Part shown: one piece after another, positions 53,162-63,897 of the stretch
Position numbering within the stretch: position 1 is the first letter of the stretch
Layout of the letters: each line of letters starts with the position of its first letter
From: a cyanobacterium endosymbiont of Rhopalodia gibberula
GTDB lineage: Bacteria; Cyanobacteriota; Cyanobacteriia; Cyanobacteriales; Microcystaceae
Assembly (NCBI RefSeq): GCF_003574135.1
Contig: NZ_AP018341.1
Location: 1,488,001 to 1,552,000, forward strand
DNA length: 64,000 nucleotides
Direction of reading: 5' to 3'
Notes under the pieces: generated by a model
Databases searched by the model: none
Seen by the model: only the letters and a program-made list of their open reading frames with translations
What the model was told of the DNA's origin: nothing
Made by a program: the position numbers and the translations under genes

Positions 53162-53200
53162 CTATTTCTAAGACATAAGTTTATTAATCAACCTCGAAGA

Positions 53201-53794
53201 TTATTCTAGTTGTTCTGAAATTTCTGAGAAGGACTCATTGACTATCGGGAGATTATGGGAAGAGACTGGTAATTGAGAAGGATTATTACCTTGGTACGTT
53301 GAGGATCGTACTTGCTGGTGAATTTTCCCCATTAAACTAGCCATTTCCAAGGCATTGAGAGCATAATTCCAGCCCAAATTGCTTTTAATTCCAGCTCTTT
53401 CCAGAGCTTGTTGCATAGTGTCGGTGGTTAAAACTCCAAAAATTACTGGAATGCCTGTTTGAAAGCCTACTGCTGCGATTCCTTTGGCAACTTCTGCGGC
53501 TACATAATCAAAGTGAGGAGTATGCCCTCGAATCACAGCCCCCAAACAAATGATGGCATTGTAACGATGAGAAAGAGCTAGTTGACGAGCCACCAAAGAG
53601 ATTTCAAAACTCCCTGGGACCCAGATATAATCAACCTGAGTGCTGTCAGGCTCAACATTAATGCCGTGCCGTTTTAAACAATCTTGACAACCTGATAGAA
53701 GTTTTTCAGTCACTAGGTCATTAAAACGACCAATAACGACGGCAAAGCGTAAAGTAGATAGTTCTTGAGTAAAAGTTCCCTCGAATGTTGTCAT
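53201..53794 (-). CDS. ribH: 6,7-dimethyl-8-ribityllumazine synthase
   Basis: Penultimate step of riboflavin synthesis. The phosphate-binding and substrate motifs [47 protein letters not shown] and [17 protein letters not shown] are present. 197 residues: a roughly 35-residue polar extension follows the core (about 160 aa), as in some cyanobacteria. Upstream on the same strand lie a perfect palindrome and the psbZ fossil, the order known from Synechocystis (psbZ next to ribH). Confidence 0.95.
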   Translation of the reverse strand: MTTFEGTFTQELSTLRFAVVIGRFNDLVTEKLLSGCQDCLKRHGINVEPDSTQVDYIWVPGSFEISLVARQLALSHRYNAIICLGAVIRGHTPHFDYVAAEVAKGIAAVGFQTGIPVIFGVLTTDTMQQALERAGIKSNLGWNYALNALEMASLMGKIHQQVRSSTYQGNNPSQLPVSSHNLPIVNESFSEISEQLE

Positions 53795-53838
53795 AATATT
53801 TTAGTTGAGTAGGTCAGTATAAAGGTTATTTCTCATCA

Positions 53839-53866
53839 GTAGAGGTCAACAGCTGTTGACCTCTAC
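53839..53866. repeat. 28-bp perfect palindrome between psbZ fossil and ribH
   Basis: GTAGAGGTCAACAG followed directly by its reverse complement, 45 bp before the ribH start. It could be the relic terminator of psbZ or a regulator site for ribH. It has no T run. Confidence 0.8.
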
Positions 53867-53949
53867 GTCAGTTATTAGTTTATCCATGATTGACAGTTAA
53901 TGTCCCTATCCGTAATTTCTGCTTTCGACAAGAATATTTGTATTTTTTT

Positions 53950-54134
53950 AGAAAAGAAGTTTAAAACCCCTACAATGATAACCGAGACAATCCAGATAAC
54001 AGATCCAATATTTAAGGTACCGGTTTAGACTAATTTTAGTTTTTGAGAAAGACATAAGCTACTAAGATACCAAAAACTATGATAAAGGAAAAGAGGACTA
54101 AAGTTGATAAAGTAATTTAAAAGACAATAGATAC
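53950..54134 (-). pseudogene. psbZ: psbZ fossil (photosystem II subunit)
   Basis: The minus strand reads SIVF, stop, ITLSTLVLFSFIIVFGILVAY, a few codons with stops ending SKPV, then after a frameshift LNIGSVIWIVSVIIVGVLNF. Cyanobacterial PsbZ reads MSIVFQ.ALAALVLFSF...GVPVAY..PQNW..SKPLLY.GS.IW..LV.VVGVLNF, so both transmembrane helices and the loop are aligned residue by residue. At least four stops and one frameshift make it non-functional, and the start codon is lost (GTA). PsbZ stabilises the CP43/CP26 region of photosystem II. Confidence 0.88.
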
Positions 54135-56146
54135 AGTAAAGGTTTTTTTGAAGTTATCGTAAGTAGAGTTGGGTGATATATGGATAAGAAAGTCTAAGTT
54201 ATCGAACTGTCCTATCTAAAACGATAGATTTCTAAATACTCATATTTTTAGGTGTTAAAATATATACAAAAAATCTGGTTAAATTAGCAATATTACTCTA
54301 TCTATAAATAGATATAGAATAATTTATTAGTAATAGTTAATTAGATACAATTATCATTTTACTTAAAACTACTTTTTTTAAAAAAAAGTTAAAAAATATT
54401 AAATTTAATTTAATTAAGACTGAAAAAAATATAATTTGTTGAAATTTTACTGGGTCTCTAAATCCATAAATTTCTCTTTTAATTAATTTTAATTAATTAT
54501 TAATACATTCTACTATTGCTTGATTTATTTCTTGGCTTAGATAGATAAGATCTTATCTAAATTAAATACTTAACCTATTTTTTTACTACCATAAATACAC
54601 TTTTAATACCGATTAATTAATCTTAATAATTCTGATATAAAGCTTTATTTATTTCTGAATAACTTCTAAATTTTTCTAATTTAAATTAAATAAAATATTT
54701 TCTTTATCAACTAGTATTTAGGAATTTTTATTTTTTTTATTTAAATATTTTATTAATGAATATCAACTTGTTTTATAACATTAAATTCATCTTTTGAAAT
54801 TTCATGTAATTTTACTTATATCCAATAGTATTTTTTATTTTTTTAATTAATCTTAAACTGTTTTAACATCTTAATTTCTCTTATATATGAGAATTATTAT
54901 TAATCCTTAAATAAATATTTTTTTTAAAATTAATTAATTCTTTTGATGAATTTATTTACAAATAAATCATTTTTTTATATAAAAAATGATTTTAAAACAT
55001 AAAATATTTTCTGCTCAATATTAATCTTTTATAATTAATTATCAATCGACTATTTTAATATTTTTTTGTAATTAAGCGATTATAAAAATAAGTTACTGTT
55101 AGATATATTTACAGTAAATAAAACTATTTATATCTGATTTTTAATCTAATAATAGGTAATGGTAAGTTTTTATAAATTTAAAATTTTATTTGTCAAATTA
55201 GATTGAGTCTTTTGTTCTATAGATATAAGTTTAGTAAAAATATTGAATTTAGAATAATTTAATTATAATACAAACGGTACGATAGTAAGTTTTGTATTAT
55301 AATTACTCTTTTTAAAAATTCTATTATTAATAATTAATTCTTATCTTTATGGCTTTAATTTTGATACAATGGTTTTTATAAAAATTATATATTTTTATTT
55401 TTTTGCAAAATAAAAAATGTTATTATTTATTCAATATGAGACTAATAACAAATTTTTTTTACACTATTTTATTAAACTAGAAAACTATATTATTAATATC
55501 TCTTTTTAAGATAAAATATTTAAATTTAAAAAATATTCTAAACAACATTTTAATAAAAAAATATACTAAATAAAATCTAGCTTATTTCGACAAAAATAAG
55601 TTTCTTTCTAAAAGAAAGTAACTTATTAATAGAATATCAAAATCAGTTCGTTTGCTGTAGCAAAAAATCGCAATTATAGTAATATTATTTTCAATAAATC
55701 TAATGAATTAGAAGAAAAGAATACACCGTTTTTATCAAGACTTTTTGAAAAAAGTCTTGATAAACTATCATTGTAAATATTTTTATGATTAAAATTACCA
55801 TTTGTTTTAATTATAAATAACTGAACAATAAATAGTTAAAAAAAGTTAAAAAAAAGTAATTTTTTTCTATTTACTAAAATCTTCTAGATGTTAAATAAAA
55901 TCATCTAAGTCTGCTCGAGAATCATTTTAGTTAATTAAATTAACTTGTTATTTTGTCTATTTATTGATATTCGTATTGGAGCAAAGTTATAAAAATATTT
56001 TTTTAAATTTATAAATATTGAGATACTGACAAAAATTTTTTTGTTAAGTATTTTTTGCTAAAGACCCAGAGATGCCTCGTAATTAGTTTAGAAAACTACT
56101 ATGTATAATAGTGTATATTGTCTGTTATCTTACTACATCTTAGCCT
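54135..56146. other. 2-kb AT desert
   Basis: Extremely A/T-rich; I see no reading frame, remnant or stable hairpin. Confidence 0.65.
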
Positions 56147-56674
56147 ATGTCTGATTTATATATTTCTTGGACGGAATATCATAAATATATTGAAACTTTA
56201 ATAGTTCAGATCTATCAATCTCAATGGGAATTTGACCAAATAGTTTGTTTAGCTAAGGGAGGTTTAAGAATTGGGGACATTCTCTGTCGTCTTTATAAAA
56301 AACCTTTAGCTATTCTTTATATTACCTCATACTTAGGCAGAAACAATCAAATACGAGAAAAAATTCAATTTTCTAATCACTTAGCTATGATAGGGCAATC
56401 ACTAGGGCATCGGATATTATTAGTCGACGATTTAGTCGATTCTGGTATGAGTCTTCAAGAAGGAACTCAATGGTTATATAACTATGATTGTAATCAAAAG
56501 ATAATCGAAATTCGCTCTGCTGTTCTCTGGTACAAAAGTTGTTCTGCTGTCAAACCTGATTACTATGTGGAATATTTAGAAAATAATCCTTGGATTCATC
56601 AACCTTTTGAATGTTATGAACAAACAACTCCCGAAAATATAGCTAACGGTTTCAATAATCATTATTTATACTAG
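56147..56674 (+). CDS. Phosphoribosyltransferase, hypoxanthine/xanthine type
   Basis: 175 residues of the type I PRTase fold. The PRPP-binding loop is LLVDDLVDSGMS at residues 91-102. CLAKGGLRIGDILCRLY carries the pyrophosphate loop. NNPWIHQPFE with its Trp/Pro is typical of xanthine-guanine PRTase-like proteins. It probably salvages purine bases; the exact base is not determinable. It lies 117 bp upstream of a CsoR-type repressor gene in the same direction. Confidence 0.82.
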   Translation: MSDLYISWTEYHKYIETLIVQIYQSQWEFDQIVCLAKGGLRIGDILCRLYKKPLAILYITSYLGRNNQIREKIQFSNHLAMIGQSLGHRILLVDDLVDSGMSLQEGTQWLYNYDCNQKIIEIRSAVLWYKSCSAVKPDYYVEYLENNPWIHQPFECYEQTTPENIANGFNNHYLY

Positions 56675-56791
56675 AATGGTCAAGTATTCAGTTTAATGTA
56701 TGTATTCTTTTTTTCAAAAATTAAAAGTTAAATCACTGGTTTAAAGAACAATTTACGAGACCACCACGAAAAAACCATAGAGTTATCAGTT

Positions 56792-57106
56792 ATGCCAATG
56801 AATAATGAGAGTTGTTATCATGGAATGCGTTCTCGTGTTCATAGCAACGAATCTTTAAATAAAATTTATAACCATCTTTCTCGCATTGAAGGACATATCA
56901 GAGGGGTGAAAACGATGGTAACAGAAAATCGTCCCTGTCCAGAAATTTTGGTCCAATTAGCTGCAGTTAGAGGAGCAATTGATCGAGTATCTCGGTTGGT
57001 TTTAGATAAACATCTAAGCGAATGTGTGGCACGTGCAGCACAAGAAGGTAATATCAATGAAGAAATCGAAGAATTAAAGGCAGCTTTAGATAGATTCTTG
57101 TCTTAA
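56792..57106 (+). CDS. CsoR/RcnR-family metal-sensing repressor
   Basis: 104 residues, an all-helical tetrameric repressor that releases DNA on binding Cu(I) or Ni(II). The metal ligands Cys 49, His 74 and Cys 78 (RPCPEI and DKHLSECV) form the canonical X-Y-Z set. RIEGHIRGVKTMV is the family helix that contacts DNA. The N-terminus (CYHGMRSRVH) has extra Cys/His, as in the nickel-sensing cyanobacterial InrS group, but the metal cannot be fixed from sequence. No efflux gene is in the window, so its target is elsewhere or lost. Confidence 0.88.
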   Translation: MPMNNESCYHGMRSRVHSNESLNKIYNHLSRIEGHIRGVKTMVTENRPCPEILVQLAAVRGAIDRVSRLVLDKHLSECVARAAQEGNINEEIEELKAALDRFLS

Positions 57107-58532
57107 TCTTATATTTTAAGTTAGTTGATTATTTCTCAAAATCAAAAATCATGTAGTGAATTAGTCCAATTTAGCTGACTCGCTTACGTCCTTCTATCAA
57201 GACTTGTCAAGGCAATTTTCGAGTGAGTTGAAACAAATATAAACTGTTGAAGAAATTTCGCGCATTATTAACCGAAGTATTAGACTACAATACTTGTTTG
57301 GTCTACGAAGATTGGGGAATTATGGGCACAACTCCATATAAGAGATATTATTAACTTTAATTTTCTACAATAACTGATTCAAAATTACTGTAGAAGATTA
57401 ACTTTTGCGGGTGGGAAAATTTCTTTTTTCATCTGAACGCCAAGGCATAAGTCTAATGTTTAAGAGCAATAGTTGGCTAAATTGTAAACTTAATCACAAT
57501 TAATTCTACGTGATTTTCACTGAAGGAGTTGTAAAATTAATTCTAATTGAAATTTTTGATCTCTAAATTTTAATAAAAAACTTTGAAAGCTAATAATTTT
57601 ATAGCACAAGAATAGTCAGATTGTTTAATAAGATTAGTGAGGATAGTGGCTATTTTGGGTAATAAAGTTAAGGCAAATATAGCTTCTTTTAAAGAAGTTT
57701 GTATCCGTATATTCATTGTTATAGAACACTATCAATGAACGGCTTTGATAACCATCTAAAAGTTAGGATTTTATTAAAAGATTCTGATATAATAACTGTT
57801 AGAACAGTTTTCTTTACGCAAAGAAAAACAATAGGCATAATAAATTAATATCCATGCAAGAGTGTATATTGAGTATAAACTTTATATTGTTTGTATTTTG
57901 TAAAGAGGCAAGAAATTTGTGGCTATGACAGAATATAGGATGAATGATCTCCATATCAAACAAGCCGATATAGATACCAGTATTGTCATGGACATAATAC
58001 AGACAGATGTGAATAAAAAATAAGTAGTAGAGGTTTCCTTTATGAAAATTTTGATACTGTTATCTACTGTTATCACGATCGAAAGAAAACAGGATAGTCT
58101 ATGACAATGTTCGTCACTTTATTAAATCTATTTTAGAAAGTAGTATTGGGAGAGGTAATTACCATGTCTGCTTTTCCTGAGTAAACTCAATCATAAAATA
58201 TCGATTTTTAAAATAAATAGTCTTTTTAACCTGATTTGTTGCTAAAATGATCATGTATTAAAATACATCTTTTTTCTACCCCTTATTTTATGGGAAGAAA
58301 TAATTACAATAAAAGTGCTTAAATTAAAGTTACTTTATTACATGATATTTTTTATACAGAAGTCTTAAATAGAAAACAGTTAGTGATCTGTTTTTTATTT
58401 AGTCTTCTACTCTTTGTTTGAGCAAGATCAGAAAAAATTTTTTTATTTACTTGAAAGAAAAAAGTATTAATATTGTTAGGATAGACAATAGCCATCAAAT
58501 AACCTATTTTTAACACTAAAACTTAACGATTT
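57107..58532. other. Gap with short protein-like fragments
   Basis: A plus-strand fragment at 57226-57354 reads KKFRALLTEVLDYNTCLVYE and ends YKRYY; a 29-codon one begins at the ATG in 57940-57945. Both are too short to assign. The rest is empty. Confidence 0.35.
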
Positions 58533-59264
58533 ATGCCCTCTGACTCATTACCTATATTCAACCAAATTTGGCGAGAAACTCTACATTGGGAACCCACTAA
58601 ATCGCAACTTGAACAATGGGAAAAATTATATCAAGAAATTATATTAGTCAACCGTAAAATCAACTTAACTAGGATCACTAAACCAAAGGATTTTTGGGAA
58701 AAACACTTATGGGATTCTTTGGCAGGGATTGATGCAAAAATCATCGATATTAAATCTTGTTCAAAGGTAATTGATATTGGTACAGGGGCAGGATTTCCAG
58801 GTATTCCAGTAGCTACAATTTATCCTCATTTACAAGTTACCCTTCTTGATTCAAAAATAAAAAAAATCAAGTGTATTGACTTTATTTTAGATAAATTAAA
58901 GTTTAATAATTGTCAAACATTAATTGCAAGATCAGAAACTATTGGACAGATGAAAGAATATCGAGAAACTTATGATTTAGTTTTAATTCGTGCTGTTGGT
59001 ACACCTTCTGTCTGTACTGAATATGCTTTGCCTCTCTTAAAAATTGGAGGAATAGCCGTATTATATAGAGGATATTGGCACGATGAAGATAAGTTAACTC
59101 TAAAATCTGCTTTAGAAAAATTAGGGGGTAAAATCATATCAATCAAAAACATTGAAACTCCATTAACTCAAAGTATTCGCAATTTTATTTATATTAAAAA
59201 AATATCTACAACTTCCCTTAAATTTCCTCGTCAAATAGGAATACCTACTCAAAATCCTTTATGA
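58533..59264 (+). CDS. rsmG: 16S rRNA (guanine-N7) methyltransferase RsmG
   Basis: Methylates G527 of 16S rRNA with S-adenosylmethionine. The SAM-binding motif DIGTGAGFPGIP starts at residue 81. LWDSLAG, TLLDSKIKKIKCI and DLVLIRAVG are family blocks. 243 residues, full length. It stands alone, with no clear ribosome site before the ATG. Confidence 0.95.
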   Translation: MPSDSLPIFNQIWRETLHWEPTKSQLEQWEKLYQEIILVNRKINLTRITKPKDFWEKHLWDSLAGIDAKIIDIKSCSKVIDIGTGAGFPGIPVATIYPHLQVTLLDSKIKKIKCIDFILDKLKFNNCQTLIARSETIGQMKEYRETYDLVLIRAVGTPSVCTEYALPLLKIGGIAVLYRGYWHDEDKLTLKSALEKLGGKIISIKNIETPLTQSIRNFIYIKKISTTSLKFPRQIGIPTQNPL

Positions 59265-61301
59265 ACTGTACCATACTACACTTAAGATACAAAACGTTGA
59301 AGGCAGAGCATCTTTTCTATTAGGTTTTTATAATTTAGATTATAAGTTAAATATTTAGAGAAATGTTTTGGAATTTTATTTAAACAAGACTTTTGAACTT
59401 AACTTAATTTTCTGAAGACTATCTACTTTGGGTTTTTGGCTATTTTTCTAATCAAGATTTTGTTCAAAATCATTATATTGAAATTACTATGCAACTTGAC
59501 ATCTGAAGGGACTCTACTATTTAGGAGAAAAAATTATCAAGAGAGATAGAAACATTTACTGTATAGTTAATGTAGAAACTGATACAATTTTTCAAGGAAT
59601 GTTTTTCTTTTCAGTAGTAGTATATCAATAACTCTAAGTTCAAAACCATCTTTTGTTTTGTCCCATCAGAGCTTATTTTTTAGCCATTTTTCTATTTTAG
59701 AGTTATCTAAAACTCATCCATTTATTATTTTTTTATTTAAATTTTCTAAACGATTTTAAATGTATGATTGTTATATTTTTATCTGTTTCTAGACTTTTAA
59801 CTAATTGGTATTCTCTTTTACTTGTTAAAACTTATTGATTTTTAGTTATTTTTTTATATAAATAGTCAAATATATAGGATACATAATTAAAGATTGAATG
59901 TTGAGATGTTATAATTCAGCGATTAAATAACAAATATGAAAGTATAAATTGCACTTAGTTATTAATTTTAGGACAAATCAGAATGATTACTTGTAATTTT
60001 AAAAAGCTCATCTATATTATGAATTTTTAACTCTAGTTTCTAGGCTTAGTATATTGCTAACTAATCTTACATTATAAGTTTAGTATAATTAAGATATAAA
60101 TCAAAGGTGAAGTATTAAATTTTATAAGTAATTTATAAAATTTTAATACCTATTAATAAATTTAAAAATAAATAAAATTTAAGCTGACAGTATATAAATT
60201 TTAAATAAATGAAACAATCAAATTCAATCAACACTTATAAATTATGAGAATAAAATATTTATAATAATGATAACGTTGACTAAATAAATAACAAGGATTA
60301 TAAAATATCTTTTCTTATCCATTTTGATTATTTTAATATAAGTATATAGAGAGTTGTTTTAAAAATGAGGACTGAGTAAAATAATAATGAGTGAAACTCA
60401 ATTATAGTGGGACTATCTGAACTTATATTTAACCTATGTACTTAAACTATAAAGATTATCTAATATCTTTTCCCAAGTATTTTTTTTCAGAAAATAAATG
60501 TTTTTTTATTATTTCAGAAGCAGTAGTTATTAAAAAACTCTTTTTAAGATTCTTTTTTATTTAAAGACTTTAAATATTGAAATAAACGTGCTCTTGTCAT
60601 AAATTCTACAATCGTTAACTAAAACTATTTTCTTAATCTAACTTTTTAAGTTTTTCAACTAACTAAGAAGAATTAGCCAGGAAACAATGTAACTCTTGCG
60701 GAGACTATATACTTATTATTCTGATAATTTCTGGTAAAGACTTTTTTAAAATTGATGAGATATTCCTTAAGATATCGATGTCTGAAATATTTGCAATTAT
60801 TTATTATTTCAGTAAACAGATGTCTAATGACTTTTACAAAATTAATCAGCTACTTATACTGTTTTCTATGTGCTTCCGAGCAAATGCTTGAAAATCTGAG
60901 CTATTCCAGACTAACTCTAACAAGATTACGATACACAAAAGTTAAAAGTCTCACTTTACAAAGATTTTATAATCGCTAAAAATCAAATTTTTAGCGATTA
61001 TAAAATACAGTTCTAATAAGATTTTTAGAAATTATTAAATACTAATTTATTATACTCAGTCTAGAAAAATAACAATTTGAATTTTATATACAATACTCTC
61101 TCTGTTTTGTAGCTCTATTATCTACATTTTTATTTTGCTGTGATTTATGAAGAATGGCAAAAAAAGAATAGTATCTGTCTCAAATGACATAAAACTTGTA
61201 AAAATAAGATCATTAGTCTCAAAATTATTAATTGTTTGGACAAACTTGATGATTCAGTGAAGAATTATTCAGATTTTCATAGAATGGACTTCTAGAATAA
61301 A
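59265..61301. other. 2-kb AT-rich gap with one long hairpin
   Basis: No gene accepted. A 75-codon frame at 60752-60979 ends inside a perfect 20-bp hairpin (60964-61006) and has no recognisable features. Confidence 0.5.
60964..61006. repeat. Perfect 20-bp hairpin, 3-nt loop
   Basis: Arms 60964-60983 and 60987-61006 are exact complements (core AATCGCTAAAAAT). It could be a terminator on either strand; on the minus strand it lies about 300 bp past tRNA-Arg. Confidence 0.7.
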
Positions 61302-61374
61302 CGGGAGCGGAGGGACTTGAACCCCCGACACCCAGGACCGGAACCTGGTGCTCTATCCACTGAGCTACGCACCC
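61302..61374 (-). tRNA. trnR-CCG: tRNA-Arg (CCG)
   Basis: 73 nt with discriminator G, CCA not encoded. The D, anticodon (CCAGG/CCTGG) and T stems pair fully and the anticodon is CCG (61339-61341 complement). The acceptor stem GGGTGCG / CGCTCCC has one U-U mismatch at position 4-69. Confidence 0.93.
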
Positions 61375-61432
61375 GCAACAGGTTTTAGGATAACATTATC
61401 TGTCGTCAATTATGAAGATCATTAACAAAAAC

Positions 61433-62344
61433 TTAACGACGGGTTTTAGGGTCGAAAGCATCCCGTAAACCATCTCCAACATAGTTAATACTTAAAACAG
61501 TCACAAAAATTGCTAACCCTGGGAAAAAAGCCATATGGGGTGACCAAGTCAAATAGTCTTTGGCTTGAAATAGCATTTGGCCCCAGGTTGGCATATCGGG
61601 AGGAAATCCCAATCCTAGAAAACTTAAAGTAGATTCGGTAACAATTCCATTTCCTACCGCCAGAGTCGCCGCCACGATGATAACACTGAAGATATTGGGT
61701 AGAATATGAACAGAAATCAATCGTAAAGGACTAGCCCCCAGGGCAGTTGCTGCACTCATAAATTCCATTTCCCGTAGTTTTAACACATTTGCTCTTACAA
61801 GTCGCGCTACGGACATCCAATTAAGTCCACCAATAACTATCACAACTAGGATAAATATGCCTAACTCAGGTCCGGCAATCATTTTGATTGTATCCCGAAA
61901 TAAGTAAACTACCAGCAATAATAGAGGTAATTGGGGTAACGATAAAAACAAATCTGTTAAGCGCATCAATACACTGTCTACTACTCCCCCATACAACCCG
62001 GCGATCACCCCGATAGCTGTCCCTAAAAAAATCGCCACTACCATAGCCGTAATTCCCACAGTTAAAGAAATACGTCCTCCAAATAATACCCTTGCGAGTT
62101 GATCCTGCCCAAGATCATTAGTGCCAAAAGGATGTTGCCAACTTGGGGGAGTAGATGCTTGAGTAAAGTCAATGACATCGATGGGAACATGATAGAAAAA
62201 TGGACCAGTAACGACACTAGTAATGATAAGACTTAATAAACTTAACCCCAACAAAGCTAGACGATTACGACAAAATCGCCGCCAGGTATTTTGCCACAAA
62301 CTATTTGAGGGATAATCTTTCAGTGTTAGGGACTCAAAAGTCAT
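61433..62344 (-). CDS. ABC transporter permease, dipeptide/oligopeptide (DppC/OppC) type
   Basis: 303 residues, six transmembrane segments. An N-terminal OppC-type segment (RRFCRNRLALLGLSLL) and the periplasmic GTNDLGQDQLARVLFGGRIS block precede them. The EAA loop that docks to the ATPase is EFMSAATALGASPLRLISVH. The C-terminus NYVGDGLRDAFDPKTRR is typical of this subfamily. No binding protein, DppB-type partner or ATPase occurs in the window, so the subunits are scattered or the system is partly lost. The frame itself is intact. Confidence 0.9.
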   Translation of the reverse strand: MTFESLTLKDYPSNSLWQNTWRRFCRNRLALLGLSLLSLIITSVVTGPFFYHVPIDVIDFTQASTPPSWQHPFGTNDLGQDQLARVLFGGRISLTVGITAMVVAIFLGTAIGVIAGLYGGVVDSVLMRLTDLFLSLPQLPLLLLVVYLFRDTIKMIAGPELGIFILVVIVIGGLNWMSVARLVRANVLKLREMEFMSAATALGASPLRLISVHILPNIFSVIIVAATLAVGNGIVTESTLSFLGLGFPPDMPTWGQMLFQAKDYLTWSPHMAFFPGLAIFVTVLSINYVGDGLRDAFDPKTRR

Positions 62345-63159
62345 TAGATTCCTTGCTTTTACCCGAAATAATTTTTAAAAACACCCATCATAAATTCAGT
62401 TGATTCTTATCTTAACCTAACCCTTTAACCTTCACCATTTTATGTTAAAGGACATAACCCAATTCATGAGGACTTTGTCTTACTAGCTATTATGCTAGGT
62501 CTCTACATATTCTTTCATCATTATTAACTGATGATAACCTCTATTCTGACAGTATTTTTTTTAAATAGTAAATTTAATCTTAAAAAGTGCAGATCATCAA
62601 ATTTGAACGATTGTCTCTTCTAATGTTAGAAATGTGTCCTAATAAGTAAGAACCCTCTCTTCTCAAGGAACACCTGGAATTCAGGATATAAAGATGGCAT
62701 ATTGAATACTATAACTTGAAAATAAGGAGATTATCTAACTTAAGTCTTCCCCAGAAAGTTTAAAATAACTTCAAACTCAAGTTCTTTTTACTGCGGTTTG
62801 ATAACTAGCTCTTCTTACAAGATTATCTGTTTTGTAGACGAAGTCTATTTTCTCCCCCTTGATTGTTCTTTAAACCTTTGACTTCTTTGCTACTAAAGCA
62901 AAAGGATTATGGCAATATGATTTGCCCCAATAAATACACCGTTTTAGAACGAGTATTGAGAAAATTTTTATATCAAACTCGATTATCCAAGTATTTTTGT
63001 TAGATAAAGTCAACTTCAGCTCTAAAGTTGGTGATAATACCTAAGCCAAAGCCTAAAGAAGAAATTTATCTCCAGGCTTTGGCTCAGCTTTAGGAGCTCC
63101 TTGATTGTCTTTACACCGCTAATATCAGTTATTTGCATAAACTGATGCCGTTAGGTAGG
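62345..63159. other. Gap upstream of the permease
   Basis: Holds an 11-bp inverted repeat AGCCAAAGCCT / AGGCTTTGGCT (63044-63054, 63074-63084). No gene recognised. Confidence 0.45.
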
Positions 63160-63588
63160 AAATCTAGATTCTTTGAAAGATTTAGCAGAAGACAATTTTT
63201 TGGTGGCTAAAGTGAATGGAACTAAATTCGGTAAGGCTAATGTATCTCGAACAAGTTTTCGAGATGCTAATTTGATGGATGCCGTCGATCTAAAGATAAA
63301 GCCATCTTTAATTATTCAAGGTTCAGCGAGGCAAATTTGAGTGGGTTTCTTTTGGAAAATGTTCAATTAGCGAAAGTCTATTCCTATTGCACTAAATTAG
63401 CCTCGACTAATCTAACTCAAATTAAAACAAATCCAACGAGAGCTAATTTATAACAAATCAATTCTAGTTGGTCTAATTTTGTGAGGTGACTGTTAGCGGC
63501 TTCGAATCTGGCAGAAATTTAGGAATGACTGAGAAAATGAAAATTAGTTTAGGGGAAAAGGGAGCTATTTTTGTTAGGAATTTATAAA
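63160..63588 (+). pseudogene. Dead pentapeptide-repeat protein gene
   Basis: Joined frames show pentapeptide repeats of the A(D/N)LXX type: NGTKFGKANVSRTSFRDANL, then after a frameshift NYSRFSEANLSGFLLENVQL and LASTNLTQIKTNPTRANL, then several stops. No start with a ribosome site is visible. The function of such right-handed beta-helix proteins is usually unknown. Confidence 0.75.
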
Positions 63589-63602
63589 TGACTTTGAATG
63601 AC

Positions 63603-63643
63603 AAAAAACCCCATTACCGCTTCTAAATTGAGCTGTAGGGGTT
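63603..63643 (-). terminator. Terminator of the NifU-like gene
   Basis: On the minus strand AACCCC and GGGGTT form the base of an interrupted stem followed by a short T run, 15 bp past the stop. Confidence 0.65.
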
Positions 63644-63657
63644 CTTTGGAGACTATC

Positions 63658-63897
63658 TCACATAACCTGCTCCACTTCGGCAATTTCAGGGATCATTTCC
63701 CTTAGACGTCGTTCAATTCCCATTCTCAGAGTCATAGTTGAACTCGGACAAGATCCGCAAGCACCCTGTAAGCGAAGTTTAACGATGGAACCGTCAATGT
63801 CTACGAGTTCCACATTACCACCATCAGCCATTAAGTAAGGGCGCATCTCATCCAATACTTGTTCGACATTATCTCTAGTAAGTGCCATTGCTTCCAT
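63658..63897 (-). CDS. NifU-like Fe-S scaffold protein (Nfu type)
   Basis: 79 residues consisting of the NifU C-terminal domain only. It carries the cluster-binding CGSC (Cys 47 and 50) in [20 protein letters not shown]. It delivers Fe-S clusters to target proteins. The frame is open from 63909, but GAGG 6 bp before the ATG at 63897 decides the start ([13 protein letters not shown]). In cyanobacteria this protein is the main housekeeping scaffold, which fits the many Fe-S enzymes in the window (BioB, LdpA, FTR). It reads toward the pentapeptide remnant. Confidence 0.93.
   Translation of the reverse strand: MEAMALTRDNVEQVLDEMRPYLMADGGNVELVDIDGSIVKLRLQGACGSCPSSTMTLRMGIERRLREMIPEIAEVEQVM

Noticed and set aside
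57882-58076. 64-codon hydrophobic minus-strand frame
   Set aside because: The opposite strand also contains short protein-like sense, and neither is identifiable.
60752-60979. 75-codon plus-strand frame ending in a hairpin
   Set aside because: The sequence does not look like a folded protein; the stop inside the stem is probably coincidence.
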